A DNA stretch of 12,530 nucleotides, from positions 1 to 12,530 of the forward strand of contig URNB01000059.1 of the NCBI GenBank assembly GCA_900549055.1, read 5' to 3'. The position numbers were made by a program, and so were the translations under genes. Of this stretch, positions 1 through 6,591 are shown one piece after another. A model generated the notes under the pieces. The model was not told the DNA's origin. It saw only the letters and a list, made by a program, of their open reading frames with translations, and ran no database searches. Source of the stretch: an uncultured Oscillospiraceae bacterium. Lineage in GTDB: Bacteria; Bacillota; Clostridia; Oscillospirales; Acutalibacteraceae. The stretch's first letter is position 1; every line of letters begins with the position of its first letter.

Positions 1-57
1 CGCAATCTAAAAGGCGGCGAGCGAAACCGCGGCAGGTTCGAGTCCTGTCACACTACA
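1..57 (+). tRNA. possible 3' end of a class II tRNA, cut by window edge
   Basis: Bases 32-48 form a canonical T arm: stem GCAGG/CCTGT around the seven-base loop TTCGAGT. Just before it, GCGG and CCGC pair around a nine-base loop, as in the long variable arm of Leu, Ser or Sec tRNAs. The 3' acceptor strand would be about 49-55 or 49-56, and no CCA is encoded. The 5' half lies outside the window, so the anticodon cannot be read and the isotype is open. The same T stem occurs in E. coli tRNA-Sec, but also in some Leu tRNAs. A spurious match is possible. Confidence 0.3.
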
Positions 58-87
58 GCGGAATCTTGAAAGGAGATTTGAATATCT

Positions 88-1047
88 ATGGGAATTGAAA
101 GTGCTGTATTCTTTCTGTTTTTTGCGGCTGTCTTTATACTGTTTTTCTTTGCTGTTGCAGGGGCGGCGCTGTTTTTCAGACGGTTCAATGAGAATACAAA
201 ATATATAGAATCAAATATTCGCCTCGCGCGGGATAAGGGGGAGTACAGCTACTGGGTGAGAGAGCTGCAGTGCCATTACCTCTGCCTGATTCCGTTTGTG
301 GGAAGAAGAAACGTATCAAGGGTATATCGGTTTATTTTCCGCAAGCCCAATCGGGACAATAATAAGGAATACTGCAGGGGAATATACCGCATTTTAGCGC
401 CTTCGATCGTTGGAATAGGAATTTGCACGGTTTGTCTTTGCGGGGCAAGCTGGGCTTGGTTTAATGCGTCTGTAGGCAGCACAATGCAGACGATAAAAAC
501 CCCGACCTATCAATTTGAACCAATTATTGTAAAAAGTAATGAATCCGCTTTAACTGCAAATGACGGCGCTTATACACTTGCCGCCGATACGGAATATACC
601 GTAGAAATTAAAACAACCGGAACGGTGGGCGCCACGGGCTACTGCACTTTGGTTATCAACGACAGCGACAAGCGTAATACCGTACAGATTTCCGCAGGGG
701 ATACCTTCACCTTCACAATTCGGGCAAATGAAGCTGCAAGCATAAAGCTTACAGGTAATTGGGGAACAAGCTCGAATGAAGGCGAGCGTATAGCAAACGG
801 TGCCGAAATTTCAATAGGTGAGCCGAAAAATTCCAATGAAACCAAAACCGAAAACAATGCCAAACCCGCCGCACCGGTAATTTCGGAGAGCAAGACGGAA
901 GCTGTTACCGACAACAAGTCGGAAAGCAGGGAAGAGAGCAGCGACGCCGGCAAGACGGAATCCGTAACGGAGGAAGCATCGCAGAGCCAAAGCTCGGGGG
1001 AGACTTCATCATCGGCAGAAACCGAATCCGATAAGATACCCGAGTAA
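88..1047 (+). CDS. two-helix membrane protein with SipW/TasA-like signal and Ser/Glu-rich tail
   Basis: I do not recognise this 319-aa protein as a named family. An AAAGGAG ribosome binding site at 69-75 supports the ATG at 88. The first hydrophobic segment spans about residues 5-30. A basic, Tyr/Arg-rich linker follows (31-102). A second hydrophobic stretch at about 103-120 runs into ASWAWFNASVG (120-130). That pattern of a hydrophobic run followed by small residues, aromatic-Trp/Tyr-Phe and a polar residue resembles the signal region of clostridial TasA/CalY-like proteins processed by SipW-type peptidases. Residues 131-245 look like an extracellular beta-rich domain with alternating Thr/Val/Ile strands. 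From about 246 to the end the chain is low-complexity Ser/Glu/Thr/Lys, like a wall-spanning or disordered tail. The likely location is the membrane with the C-terminal part outside. No LPxTG sorting motif is visible. Function is unknown. Confidence 0.75.
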   Translation: MGIESAVFFLFFAAVFILFFFAVAGAALFFRRFNENTKYIESNIRLARDKGEYSYWVRELQCHYLCLIPFVGRRNVSRVYRFIFRKPNRDNNKEYCRGIYRILAPSIVGIGICTVCLCGASWAWFNASVGSTMQTIKTPTYQFEPIIVKSNESALTANDGAYTLAADTEYTVEIKTTGTVGATGYCTLVINDSDKRNTVQISAGDTFTFTIRANEAASIKLTGNWGTSSNEGERIANGAEISIGEPKNSNETKTENNAKPAAPVISESKTEAVTDNKSESREESSDAGKTESVTEEASQSQSSGETSSSAETESDKIPE

Positions 1048-1072
1048 GCCCGGGATTTTGGATATCTACCGT

Positions 1073-1090
1073 CTACTGTTTAAACAGTAG
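1073..1090. repeat. perfect 18-bp palindrome
   Basis: CTACTGTTTAAACAGTAG is a perfect dyad 25 bases after the stop of the membrane protein gene. No U-run follows it, so it is not an obvious terminator. It could be an operator for a dimeric regulator or the first hairpin of the structured tract that follows. Confidence 0.6.
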
Positions 1091-1136
1091 GGGTAGTCAA
1101 AGGGCACAAGCGTGAGCTTGTGTTCTTTGACTGCCC
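1091..1136 (+). other. very strong 21-bp stem-loop
   Basis: Bases 1091-1111 pair with 1116-1136 around a GTGA tetraloop. The pairing is continuous if three G-U pairs are allowed in RNA. The outer part is GGGTAGTCAAAG against CTTTGACTGCCC; the inner part is CACAAGC against GCTTGTG. No T-run follows, so it is not a standard intrinsic terminator. It directly follows the palindrome at 1073-1090. It may stabilise the 3' end of the upstream mRNA, act as a processing site, or be part of a structured RNA. Confidence 0.6.
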
Positions 1137-1165
1137 GAAATATAAAAAATTTCGGCATGCCGAAA
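1135..1165 (+). promoter_or_regulatory. overlapping, mutually exclusive hairpins ahead of the small ORF
   Basis: CCGAAAT (1135-1141) can pair with ATTTCGG (1149-1155). The latter also forms half of the perfect 16-base palindrome TTTCGGCATGCCGAAA (1150-1165). The first hairpin also competes for bases 1135-1136 with the large stem just upstream. The segment GAAAAACAG (1162-1170), partly inside the palindrome, can instead pair with CTGTTTTTC at 1291-1299. Such alternative pairings just before a ribosome binding site resemble a leader that switches between conformations, but a ligand or trigger is not evident and the switching is inference. Confidence 0.4.
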
Positions 1166-1183
1166 AACAGGGGGGAACTCTTT

Positions 1184-1285
1184 ATGAAAACTGCACAATC
1201 GGCAAAAATCATCAGGGGAGTTACTGCTCACTTCACATTGGCTGATTTGGCCAATCATGTGAAGAATGAAAAACACCGTAAGTAA
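1184..1285 (+). CDS. small ORF, 33 aa, unknown function
   Basis: An ATG at 1184 is preceded by the G-rich Shine-Dalgarno-like AGGGGGG at 1169-1175, at good spacing. The ORF runs 33 codons to TAA at 1283. The product starts MKTAQSAKIIRGVTAHF and ends KNEKHRK, and is basic. A mildly amphipathic stretch (VTAHFTLADLANHV) could be one helix. No signal peptide or cysteine pair is visible. The coding sequence lies almost exactly inside a nested set of inverted repeats (1162-1299), and the terminator at 1395 would end its transcript. It could be a genuine small protein translated from a structured mRNA, or a chance ORF in a structured RNA. I do not recognise it. Confidence 0.4.
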   Translation: MKTAQSAKIIRGVTAHFTLADLANHVKNEKHRK

Positions 1286-1292
1286 CACCTCT
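1214..1292 (+). other. nested imperfect stem-loop covering the small ORF's 3' part
   Basis: Concentric pairings can be traced: AGGGG (1214-1218) with CCTCT (1288-1292), GTTACT (1220-1225) with AGTAAC (1281-1286), CTTCACAT (1231-1238) with ATGTGAAG (1257-1264), and TGGC (1239-1242) with GCCA (1250-1253). An outer alternative joins GAAAAACAG (1162-1170) to CTGTTTTTC (1291-1299). This much nesting in one direction suggests a folded RNA or a small inverted-repeat element (MITE-like). Covariation in homologues would decide. Confidence 0.45.
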
Positions 1293-1333
1293 GTTTTTCT
1301 GTCGGTAAAGCGGAGCGTGTCCGTGTATTCAAT

Positions 1334-1375
1334 GCTGTTATTGCGAAACAATTTACATTAATAAAAATTAACAGC
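1334..1375. repeat. 7-bp inverted repeat in AT-rich spacer
   Basis: GCTGTTA (1334-1340) is the reverse complement of TAACAGC (1369-1375), with a 28-base AT-rich loop between. It belongs to the same dyad-rich tract. On its own it is weak and could be chance. No further gene is seen between 1286 and the terminator. Confidence 0.3.
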
Positions 1376-1394
1376 TTACTGACAGATTAAAAGA

Positions 1395-1432
1395 GGCTGT
1401 CGCGTTGTATTAAGACGCGACAGCCCTTTTTC
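1395..1432. terminator. bidirectional intrinsic terminator
   Basis: A perfect 11-bp stem, GGCTGTCGCGT (1395-1405) against ACGCGACAGCC (1415-1425), is followed on the + strand by CTTTTT. On the - strand the same hairpin is followed by TCTTTTAAT. It sits between convergent units and can end both the rightward membrane-protein/small-ORF transcript and the leftward rnf operon. Confidence 0.85.
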
Positions 1433-1456
1433 CTTAAAGGTTTGATAATTTGTTTT

Positions 1457-1479
1457 AGCGGCAATATAGCCGCTTTTTT
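1457..1479 (+). terminator. second intrinsic terminator, + strand
   Basis: AGCGGC (1457-1462) pairs with GCCGCT (1469-1474) around AATATA, and a run of Ts follows at 1474-1479. On the - strand no U-run follows, so this hairpin mainly stops rightward transcription from entering rnfB antisense. It is a backup to the terminator at 1395. Confidence 0.65.
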
Positions 1480-1481
1480 GT

Positions 1482-2258
1482 TTATATTATAACTCCGCGT
1501 TTGCAGGCGGCTTTGCACTTGCCGCAGCCCGTGCAGAGGGAACGGTCTATAACCGCAAGATTATCAATGACCTTAACGGCGCCGCTCTCGCACGCCCTTT
1601 CGCACATTTTGCAGGCAATGCAGGAAACAGAGCAGTTTTTAACCACAGGCGCGCCCTTTTCCTTATTTGAGCAGGCAACCCTTACCTCAGCCGATTTCGG
1701 AAGTACAGATATAAGCGCTTTAGGACATACCGAAACGCATTTGCCGCACCCCACGCAAATATCACCGCAAACGACGGGTCTGCCGTTTTCAAGGGTTATA
1801 GCCCCAAAGGGACATGCCGCGGCGCAATCACCGAAGCCGAGACAGCCGAACGAGCATTCAAGCGGACCGGATTGAAGGGCAGCCGCGGCGGCACAGCTTT
1901 GCATGCCGCTGTAAGCATATTTAAGCTTGGTGTTTTCGCGCGTGCCCTTGCAGGCTATAAAGGCGATTTTAGGCTCGTTTACAACCTCAACGCCCAGTAT
2001 TTCAGCCAGAGCAGCCGCGGCAGCGGCGCCTCCCGGCGCGCATTTATCGGGGGAGGCCTCTCCTGCAGCTACCGCCGCGGCGTAGCCGTCGCAGCCCGAA
2101 AAGCCGCAGGCACCGCAGTTGGCACCCGGCAGAGCCTCGCGGATTTTCTCCTGCTTTTCGTCCACCGGCACTGCCATAAACTTTGAGGCGAGGGAGAGCC
2201 CTACCCCTGCAATAAGACCTATTATGCCGACAATTATAACGGGTAAAAGTATTTCCAT
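1482..2258 (-). CDS. rnfB: Rnf complex ferredoxin-type subunit RnfB
   Basis: This 258-aa subunit takes electrons from reduced ferredoxin and passes them into the membrane-bound Rnf complex (ferredoxin:NAD+ oxidoreductase, ion-translocating). Residues 3-25 form a single N-terminal membrane anchor. A 4Fe-4S domain follows, with the NCGACGFSGC pattern (Cys48, 51, 56) plus Cys73. A cysteine-rich ferredoxin region then holds several CxxCxxCxxxCP-type clusters: around Cys135-149, Cys168/171/174/178, Cys213/216/219/223 and Cys242/245/248/252. It therefore carries more clusters than the shorter proteobacterial RnfB, as is usual in clostridia. An AGGGGG ribosome binding site lies in the end of rnfA, three bases upstream in the operon. 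It is the last gene before the terminator at 1395-1425. Confidence 0.95.
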   Translation of the reverse strand: MEILLPVIIVGIIGLIAGVGLSLASKFMAVPVDEKQEKIREALPGANCGACGFSGCDGYAAAVAAGEASPDKCAPGGAAAAAALAEILGVEVVNEPKIAFIACKGTRENTKLKYAYSGMQSCAAAAALQSGPLECSFGCLGFGDCAAACPFGAITLENGRPVVCGDICVGCGKCVSVCPKALISVLPKSAEVRVACSNKEKGAPVVKNCSVSCIACKMCERACESGAVKVIDNLAVIDRSLCTGCGKCKAACKRGVII

Positions 2259-2261
2259 TTT

Positions 2262-2846
2262 TTAACCCCCTATTCCGGCAAAGCCTAAAAAGGAAAGCGA
2301 CACAAGCGCAGCCGCAACAAGCGTTATGGGCAGTCCCTTTAAAAATTCGGGTATATCGGCGGTTTCAAGCCTTTCGCGCACGCCTGAAAACAGCAGCATT
2401 GCAAGCATAAAGCCGAGTCCCGCGCCGAGCGCGTTCACAAGCGACTGCACAAAGCCCAGCTCGTTTGTAATGTTAAGCATTGTAATACCCAAAACCGCGC
2501 AGTTTGTGGTTATAAGGGGCAAATAAATGCCGAGCGCGTTGTATATCGGTTTTATATATCGCTTTAAAACTATTTCGATAAACTGAACTATCGCCGCAAT
2601 AACGAGAATAAACACTATTGTTTCAAGGTAAGTGTAATTCGGCGAAAGTATAAAGTGGTAAATAGGCCAGGTAACGGCGGTGGAAACCACCATTACAAGC
2701 GTTACGGCAATGCTCATTGAAAGGGCGGTATCGGTCTTTTTGGAAACGCCTAAAAACGGGCAGATACCGAGGAATTTTGAAAGCACCATATTATTGGTGA
2801 GTATAGCCGCCAAAAGAATTGACGCTATGGAGGTTGCGCTATTCAT
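2262..2846 (-). CDS. rnfA: Rnf complex integral membrane subunit RnfA
   Basis: A 194-aa polytopic membrane protein with about six hydrophobic helices, the usual RnfA/NqrE length. Family hallmarks are LGICPFLG around Cys29 and TTNCAVLG around Cys116. In Rnf/Nqr structures the equivalent cysteines of RnfA and RnfE together hold a 2Fe-2S cluster in mid-membrane that carries electrons across during ion pumping. The ATG overlaps the end of rnfE by eight bases, with GGGAGG in front, so translation is probably coupled. Nothing is missing or unusual. Confidence 0.95.
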   Translation of the reverse strand: MNSATSIASILLAAILTNNMVLSKFLGICPFLGVSKKTDTALSMSIAVTLVMVVSTAVTWPIYHFILSPNYTYLETIVFILVIAAIVQFIEIVLKRYIKPIYNALGIYLPLITTNCAVLGITMLNITNELGFVQSLVNALGAGLGFMLAMLLFSGVRERLETADIPEFLKGLPITLVAAALVSLSFLGFAGIGG

Positions 2847-3528
2847 TTACTTCCGCCTCCCTTTCGCCGTTTTTGCCGCATATGCCTTTAGATGGGCAGC
2901 TTTCGCACCCTAAATGCTCTACCGGCTTTTTGCCGTTTTTCTTTGCGAGCGCGTTGGACGCCGCTACCAGCATTCCGAAAACGAAAAATCCGCCGGGCGG
3001 CAGCAAAAATATTATCATCGGGCTTATAAAGCGGGAGGTAAGCGGCAGCGAGAAAAGCGAACCCGCGCCCAAAAGCTCGCGTATTGCGCCCATAAGGGTT
3101 AAAACGGCGGTAAAGCCTACGCCCATTCCGAGACCGTCAAGCACGCTCGGAAGCACCGAATTTTTAGATGCAAACATTTCGGCACGTGCGAGAATGATAC
3201 AGTTTACAACTATAAGCGGCAGATATATTCCGAGGGATTTATCAATTTCGGGTAAAAACGCCTTTACAAGCATTTGAACAACGCTTACAAACCCCGCTAT
3301 AATGGTTATAAACGCGGGTATGCGCACCTTATCGGGAATAATATTGCGCAGCAGCGAAATTGCCAGGTTCGAGCATACAAGCACAAGCGTTGCCGAAAGA
3401 CCCATACCTATGCCGTTTATTGCGGCGGTGGTGACCGCCAATGTCGGGCAGGTGCCCAGCACCAGCCGCAGGGTCGGGTTTTCTTTAATGAGCCCGTTTG
3501 TAAAATAGCCCAAATATTTATTCTTCAT
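2839..3528 (-). CDS. rnfE: Rnf complex integral membrane subunit RnfE
   Basis: A 229-aa polytopic protein homologous to RnfA. LGTCPTLA carries Cys27 and VVNCIILARAE carries Cys110, the pair expected to complete the intramembrane 2Fe-2S site with RnfA. After the last helix there is a hydrophilic C-terminal extension with Cys208, Cys211 and Cys217 (CESCPSKGIC), absent from classical proteobacterial RnfE but, from memory, found in Firmicutes versions. These cysteines may bind a metal or form a disulfide; that is inference. The ATG lies inside the end of rnfG (11-base overlap), with AGGAGG at good spacing. Confidence 0.94.
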   Translation of the reverse strand: MKNKYLGYFTNGLIKENPTLRLVLGTCPTLAVTTAAINGIGMGLSATLVLVCSNLAISLLRNIIPDKVRIPAFITIIAGFVSVVQMLVKAFLPEIDKSLGIYLPLIVVNCIILARAEMFASKNSVLPSVLDGLGMGVGFTAVLTLMGAIRELLGAGSLFSLPLTSRFISPMIIFLLPPGGFFVFGMLVAASNALAKKNGKKPVEHLGCESCPSKGICGKNGEREAEVNE

Positions 3529-4108
3529 CTGCGGTCGCCTCCTTTACCTTTTCAAAATCATCGAGCGCCTTATTTACCGCGCGGGTCACGGCGGTTGAGG
3601 TTATTGTGGCACCCGTTACGGCGTCAACCTCATTGTTTTCCGCCTTTGCACCGTTTTTAAGCACGGAAACTCCCTTTTTAAGCCCGATATACTGCGAAAA
3701 AAAGCTTTCCTTTGCGGCATTTTGACCAAGTCCCGGGGTCTCGCCCGAAACATCGAGTATCGCAACGCCCGCAACCGTGCCGTCGGGCTTTATTGCGGTC
3801 ATTACCGAAACATCGCCGCCGTAGCCCTTTGAGCTTTCGGTGAATATGTAGGCGGCGGTTTTTCCGCCATTTATTGCGGCGTAGTAGGTTATTTCTCCGT
3901 TTTCACACTCTTCAAAATTGTCTGCGTCGATCAGGCTTTGCATATTTTTTTTACTGTTAGCCGCTTCAAGCTCGGCTATTTTTTTAACCGTTACCTTATT
4001 TGTTACGCTTAATGCCAGCGGAATTATAATGCAAATTGCAAGCAGAACGCCCACCGGCTTTATAATATCCTCGCGGTTTTTCTTTATCGCTTCAATAAAT
4101 TTACTCAC
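3518..4108 (-). CDS. rnfG: Rnf complex FMN-binding subunit RnfG
   Basis: A 196-aa protein with one N-terminal membrane anchor (about residues 18-36) and an extracytoplasmic FMN-binding domain. The flavinylation motif DAVTGAT (162-168) places covalent FMN, attached by ApbE, on Thr168. I chose the GTG start at 4108 because AAGGAGG lies nine bases ahead of it, and GTGAGTAA overlaps the rnfD stop. A longer frame from a TTG at 4135 would read the ribosome binding site as five arginines, which is almost certainly not translated. Together with RnfD it carries electrons between flavins on the outer face. No apbE is present in this window. Confidence 0.93.
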   Translation of the reverse strand: MSKFIEAIKKNREDIIKPVGVLLAICIIIPLALSVTNKVTVKKIAELEAANSKKNMQSLIDADNFEECENGEITYYAAINGGKTAAYIFTESSKGYGGDVSVMTAIKPDGTVAGVAILDVSGETPGLGQNAAKESFFSQYIGLKKGVSVLKNGAKAENNEVDAVTGATITSTAVTRAVNKALDDFEKVKEATADEE

Positions 4109-5033
4109 TCTTCGCCGCCTCCTTAACTTTTTCAAAGCCGAACGGCTTCGAAAGTGTGAAACGGTTTATATGCGGCACTAAAATATTCATAAGCAAAATT
4201 GAATATGAAACGCCCTCGGGAAGTGAACCGAATTTTCTTATAACGAAAGTTATAATTCCGCAGCCCACGGCGAAAACCGCCTTGCCGAGTGGGGTTGTGG
4301 GACTTGTGGTGTAGTCGGTCGCCATAAACACAGCGCCCAGAATAAGTCCGCCGCCGAAGACGGAAAGCATAACACTTTCACCCGAAATCAGTGAAAGCAG
4401 CGCCACCGTGCCGATAAAGCAAACAGGAATTATAGGTGTTATGACCCTGCGTATAACAAGATACAGCCCGCCGACTATCAGCAAAAATGCCGAGGTTTCG
4501 CCTATCGAGCCTGCGTGCATACCGAAAAACAGCGTTTTAAACGAAAGCGGACCCGCAGTGCCTGCTAAAGGCGTGGCGGAGGTCACCGCGTCGGAAACAG
4601 GCTCTGTAAACCGCGTCATTGAGGCAGGGAAGGAGACAAGCAGTATTATTCTCGCGGCAATGGCGGGATTTGCAAAGTTATGCCCCAAGCCGCCGAACAT
4701 CTGCTTTACTACGATTATCGCCGCCGCGCTGCCTATTGCCGCCTGCCAAAGCGGCAGTGTGGGCGGCAGGTTCATACCGAGCAGCAGCCCTGTTACGACT
4801 GCCGACATATCCTTTATTGTATTCGGCTTTTTCAAAGCCTTGTTCCATAAAAATTCACATAGCACCGCCACACTAACGCTTGTTATTAAAACCGCAAGGG
4901 CGCGCAGTCCGAAAAGAATACAGCCGTAGGTGGCGGCAGGCGCCAAGGCTATTACCACATCCGACATAATGCCGCGTGTAGTATCGGGTCTTTTTATATG
5001 CGGGGAGGATGCAACCGTTAAGAGCTCCTTCAT
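4101..5033 (-). CDS. rnfD: Rnf complex membrane flavoprotein subunit RnfD
   Basis: A 310-aa polytopic protein of the NqrB/RnfD family, with about eight to ten hydrophobic helices. Signature segments are GGLGHNFANPA (114-124) and MATDYTTSPTTPLGK (237-251). DAVTSAT (148-154) matches the Dxx(S/T)xAT flavinylation pattern, making Thr154 the likely covalent FMN site. RnfD is thought to form a large part of the Na+ or H+ path. Its ATG overlaps the rnfC stop as ATGA, with AGGAGG about eleven bases upstream, and its end overlaps rnfG. Confidence 0.95.
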   Translation of the reverse strand: MKELLTVASSPHIKRPDTTRGIMSDVVIALAPAATYGCILFGLRALAVLITSVSVAVLCEFLWNKALKKPNTIKDMSAVVTGLLLGMNLPPTLPLWQAAIGSAAAIIVVKQMFGGLGHNFANPAIAARIILLVSFPASMTRFTEPVSDAVTSATPLAGTAGPLSFKTLFFGMHAGSIGETSAFLLIVGGLYLVIRRVITPIIPVCFIGTVALLSLISGESVMLSVFGGGLILGAVFMATDYTTSPTTPLGKAVFAVGCGIITFVIRKFGSLPEGVSYSILLMNILVPHINRFTLSKPFGFEKVKEAAKSE

Positions 5034-6364
5034 TTCGCCGTCCGCCTCCTTAATTCAGCCTTTGCAAGCCTCATGCTTTGCGTAAGCGGTCTGTGCGCGG
5101 GACATACAAACGCGCAGCTGCCGCATTCCATACAGTAATTAACATTAAGATCATCAAGTCGGTCATAAAGCTTGCTGTCCAGCGCCGCTTCAACATTTGC
5201 GGGGTAAAGCCGCATAGGACATGCGCCCGCGCAGCGGTCGCAGTGTATGCAGGGGGTAGTATCGGGCGCTGTTCTTTCTTCCATAACAATAATGGCGTTG
5301 TTGCGCTTTTCAATAACCGCGTCGGTGTTGCATACATCTATTCCCATCATGGGGCCGCCCATCATTATTTCCGCCGCCGTATCGCTCACGCCGCCGGCAA
5401 ATTCCAAAACATCTTTAATGGTTGTGCCTATGGGTACCAGCACATTTTTAGGCTCTTTAACCGCCGTGCCGTCCACCGTTATACGCTTTGAAACAAGCGG
5501 CACTCCGGTGGTTATAAACCTGTAAAGCGCGGCAACGCTTGTTATATTCATAACAATGCACCCGACATCACTCGGCAGCTTACCGAGCGGCACTTTTCTT
5601 CCCGTTGCCGAATAAATTATTACCTTTTCCGCTCCCTGCGGGTAGCTTGTGGGCAGCTTCATAAGCTTTACGGTATCGTCGGTATCACGCTTATCGGCGG
5701 CAATGGTGTAAAGCTTTGTAATAGCCTTTTCCTTGTTGCTTTCAATGCAGATTATTACTTTTTCAACGCCCAGCTTTTCTTTAAGCAGGTAGACGCCCTC
5801 TATAACGTCGTTATAGTTTTCGATGCACTCGCGGTAGTCGCTTGTTATGTATGGCTCGCACTCCGCACCGTTTATTATAAGGGTATCGATTTTTACTCCG
5901 TCCTTAATGCTCAGCTTAACGCCGGTGGGGAAGCCCGCGCCTCCGAGTCCCACAAGTCCGCACGCGGCGGCAGCGGCGGCTACATCCTCGCGCGTTTTCA
6001 CTTCAAAGGGCTGAAGCTCGGGGTCGGGAGTCTGCTCACCGTCCGATTCGATTGTTACATATGTAACGCTGCGCCCGTTTGCGTTTTCCGTCCCTATGGC
6101 GCTTACCGTTCCCGAAACGCTTGAATGCACCGGTGCGCTTACAAAGCCGCCAGCCTTGCCAATAAGCGTTCCCACGCACACCTTATCTCCTACAGCCACA
6201 ACCGGCTCAGCCGGTGCGCCTATGTGCTGGAGCATGGGTATTTTAACAATCTTAGGCGGCGGCATTATAACGGTTTCGCTTTCCGCCGTGCCCTTCAGGT
6301 GCGGCAGCAGTGTCCCGCCGTGTATCCTGCCTACAGGGCGCAGTATTTTTTCCTTTTTTTCCAT
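5030..6364 (-). CDS. rnfC: Rnf complex NADH-binding subunit RnfC
   Basis: The soluble 444-aa subunit that exchanges electrons with NAD(H). The N-terminal barrel-like region includes GGTLLPHLK (16-24). GLVGLGGAGFPTGVK (137-151) and NGAECEPYITSD (165-176) are the nucleotide/FMN-binding signature shared with NuoF. Two 4Fe-4S motifs lie at Cys372/375/378/382 and Cys411/414/417/421. I chose the ATG at 6364. A TTG at 6382 would add six residues, but it has no ribosome binding site and leaves only a very short leader from the promoter. A weak GTGA-type site precedes the ATG. It is the first gene of the operon; Rnf couples ferredoxin oxidation to ion export and NADH formation. Confidence 0.94.
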   Translation of the reverse strand: MEKKEKILRPVGRIHGGTLLPHLKGTAESETVIMPPPKIVKIPMLQHIGAPAEPVVAVGDKVCVGTLIGKAGGFVSAPVHSSVSGTVSAIGTENANGRSVTYVTIESDGEQTPDPELQPFEVKTREDVAAAAAACGLVGLGGAGFPTGVKLSIKDGVKIDTLIINGAECEPYITSDYRECIENYNDVIEGVYLLKEKLGVEKVIICIESNKEKAITKLYTIAADKRDTDDTVKLMKLPTSYPQGAEKVIIYSATGRKVPLGKLPSDVGCIVMNITSVAALYRFITTGVPLVSKRITVDGTAVKEPKNVLVPIGTTIKDVLEFAGGVSDTAAEIMMGGPMMGIDVCNTDAVIEKRNNAIIVMEERTAPDTTPCIHCDRCAGACPMRLYPANVEAALDSKLYDRLDDLNVNYCMECGSCAFVCPAHRPLTQSMRLAKAELRRRTAK

Positions 6365-6401
6365 ACTGATGCTCACTTTCAATACAGGTTTATTTTATAC
6401 T

Positions 6402-6430
6402 ATTTTACAGTATCGCATTACTTTTTTCAA
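6402..6430 (-). promoter_or_regulatory. promoter of the rnf operon
   Basis: On the - strand TTGAAA (6430-6425) and TAAAAT (6407-6402) are separated by 17 bases, a near-consensus housekeeping promoter. Transcription would begin near 6395, about 30 bases ahead of the rnfC ATG. No regulator site is recognised. Confidence 0.6.
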
Positions 6431-6484
6431 GCTTTATTATTATCTTTGAGGATATTGCACAGACAAAAAAGGTCAAAAGAGGCA

Positions 6485-6493
6485 TGGTATAAT
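6485..6493 (+). promoter_or_regulatory. possible extended -10 promoter facing the defence operon
   Basis: TGGTATAAT is a consensus extended -10 element on the + strand. The -35 region is poor (A-rich, no TTGACA match). No clear rightward gene follows. A transcript would run past the hairpin ACGGCAG-CTC-CTGCCGT (6503-6519) toward the terminator-like hairpin at 6675-6704. Confidence 0.35.
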
Positions 6494-6539
6494 TCAAAAA
6501 CTACGGCAGCTCCTGCCGTTGGTAAAGAAATGATTAATG

Positions 6540-6581
6540 AAAAAGAAACCCGAAAGCCCTCGAAAATAAAGGGCTTTCGGG
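6540..6581 (-). terminator. intrinsic terminator of the RM-CBASS operon
   Basis: A perfect 12-bp stem, CCCGAAAGCCCT (6549-6560) against AGGGCTTTCGGG (6570-6581), is followed on the - strand by TTTCTTTTTC. On the + strand there is no T-run. It ends leftward transcription coming from the CD-NTase/SLATT genes before the rnf promoter. Confidence 0.8.
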
Positions 6582-6591
6582 TAAGCGGCGA

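Noticed and set aside
1..20. TCTAAAA near the window start read as a CTA (amber/pyrrolysine) anticodon loop
   Set aside because: The flanking bases do not form a five-base-pair anticodon stem, so the reading is not supported.
1097..1351. 84-codon frame on the - strand opposite the small ORF
   Set aside because: No ribosome binding site, it runs through the strong hairpins, and the residue order looks random.
1073..1431. Retron non-coding RNA or CRISPR-associated RNA as the identity of the structured tract
   Set aside because: No reverse transcriptase, cas gene or regularly spaced direct repeats occur nearby.
4408..4929. Long + strand frame opposite rnfD (and similar ones opposite rnfC, rnfA and rnfE)
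   Set aside because: These are mirror frames caused by the codon pattern of the real rnf genes; no start signals or family features.
5071..5337. Second - strand frame inside rnfC
   Set aside because: It lies wholly within the two iron-sulfur motifs of RnfC in another frame, with no independent start signal.
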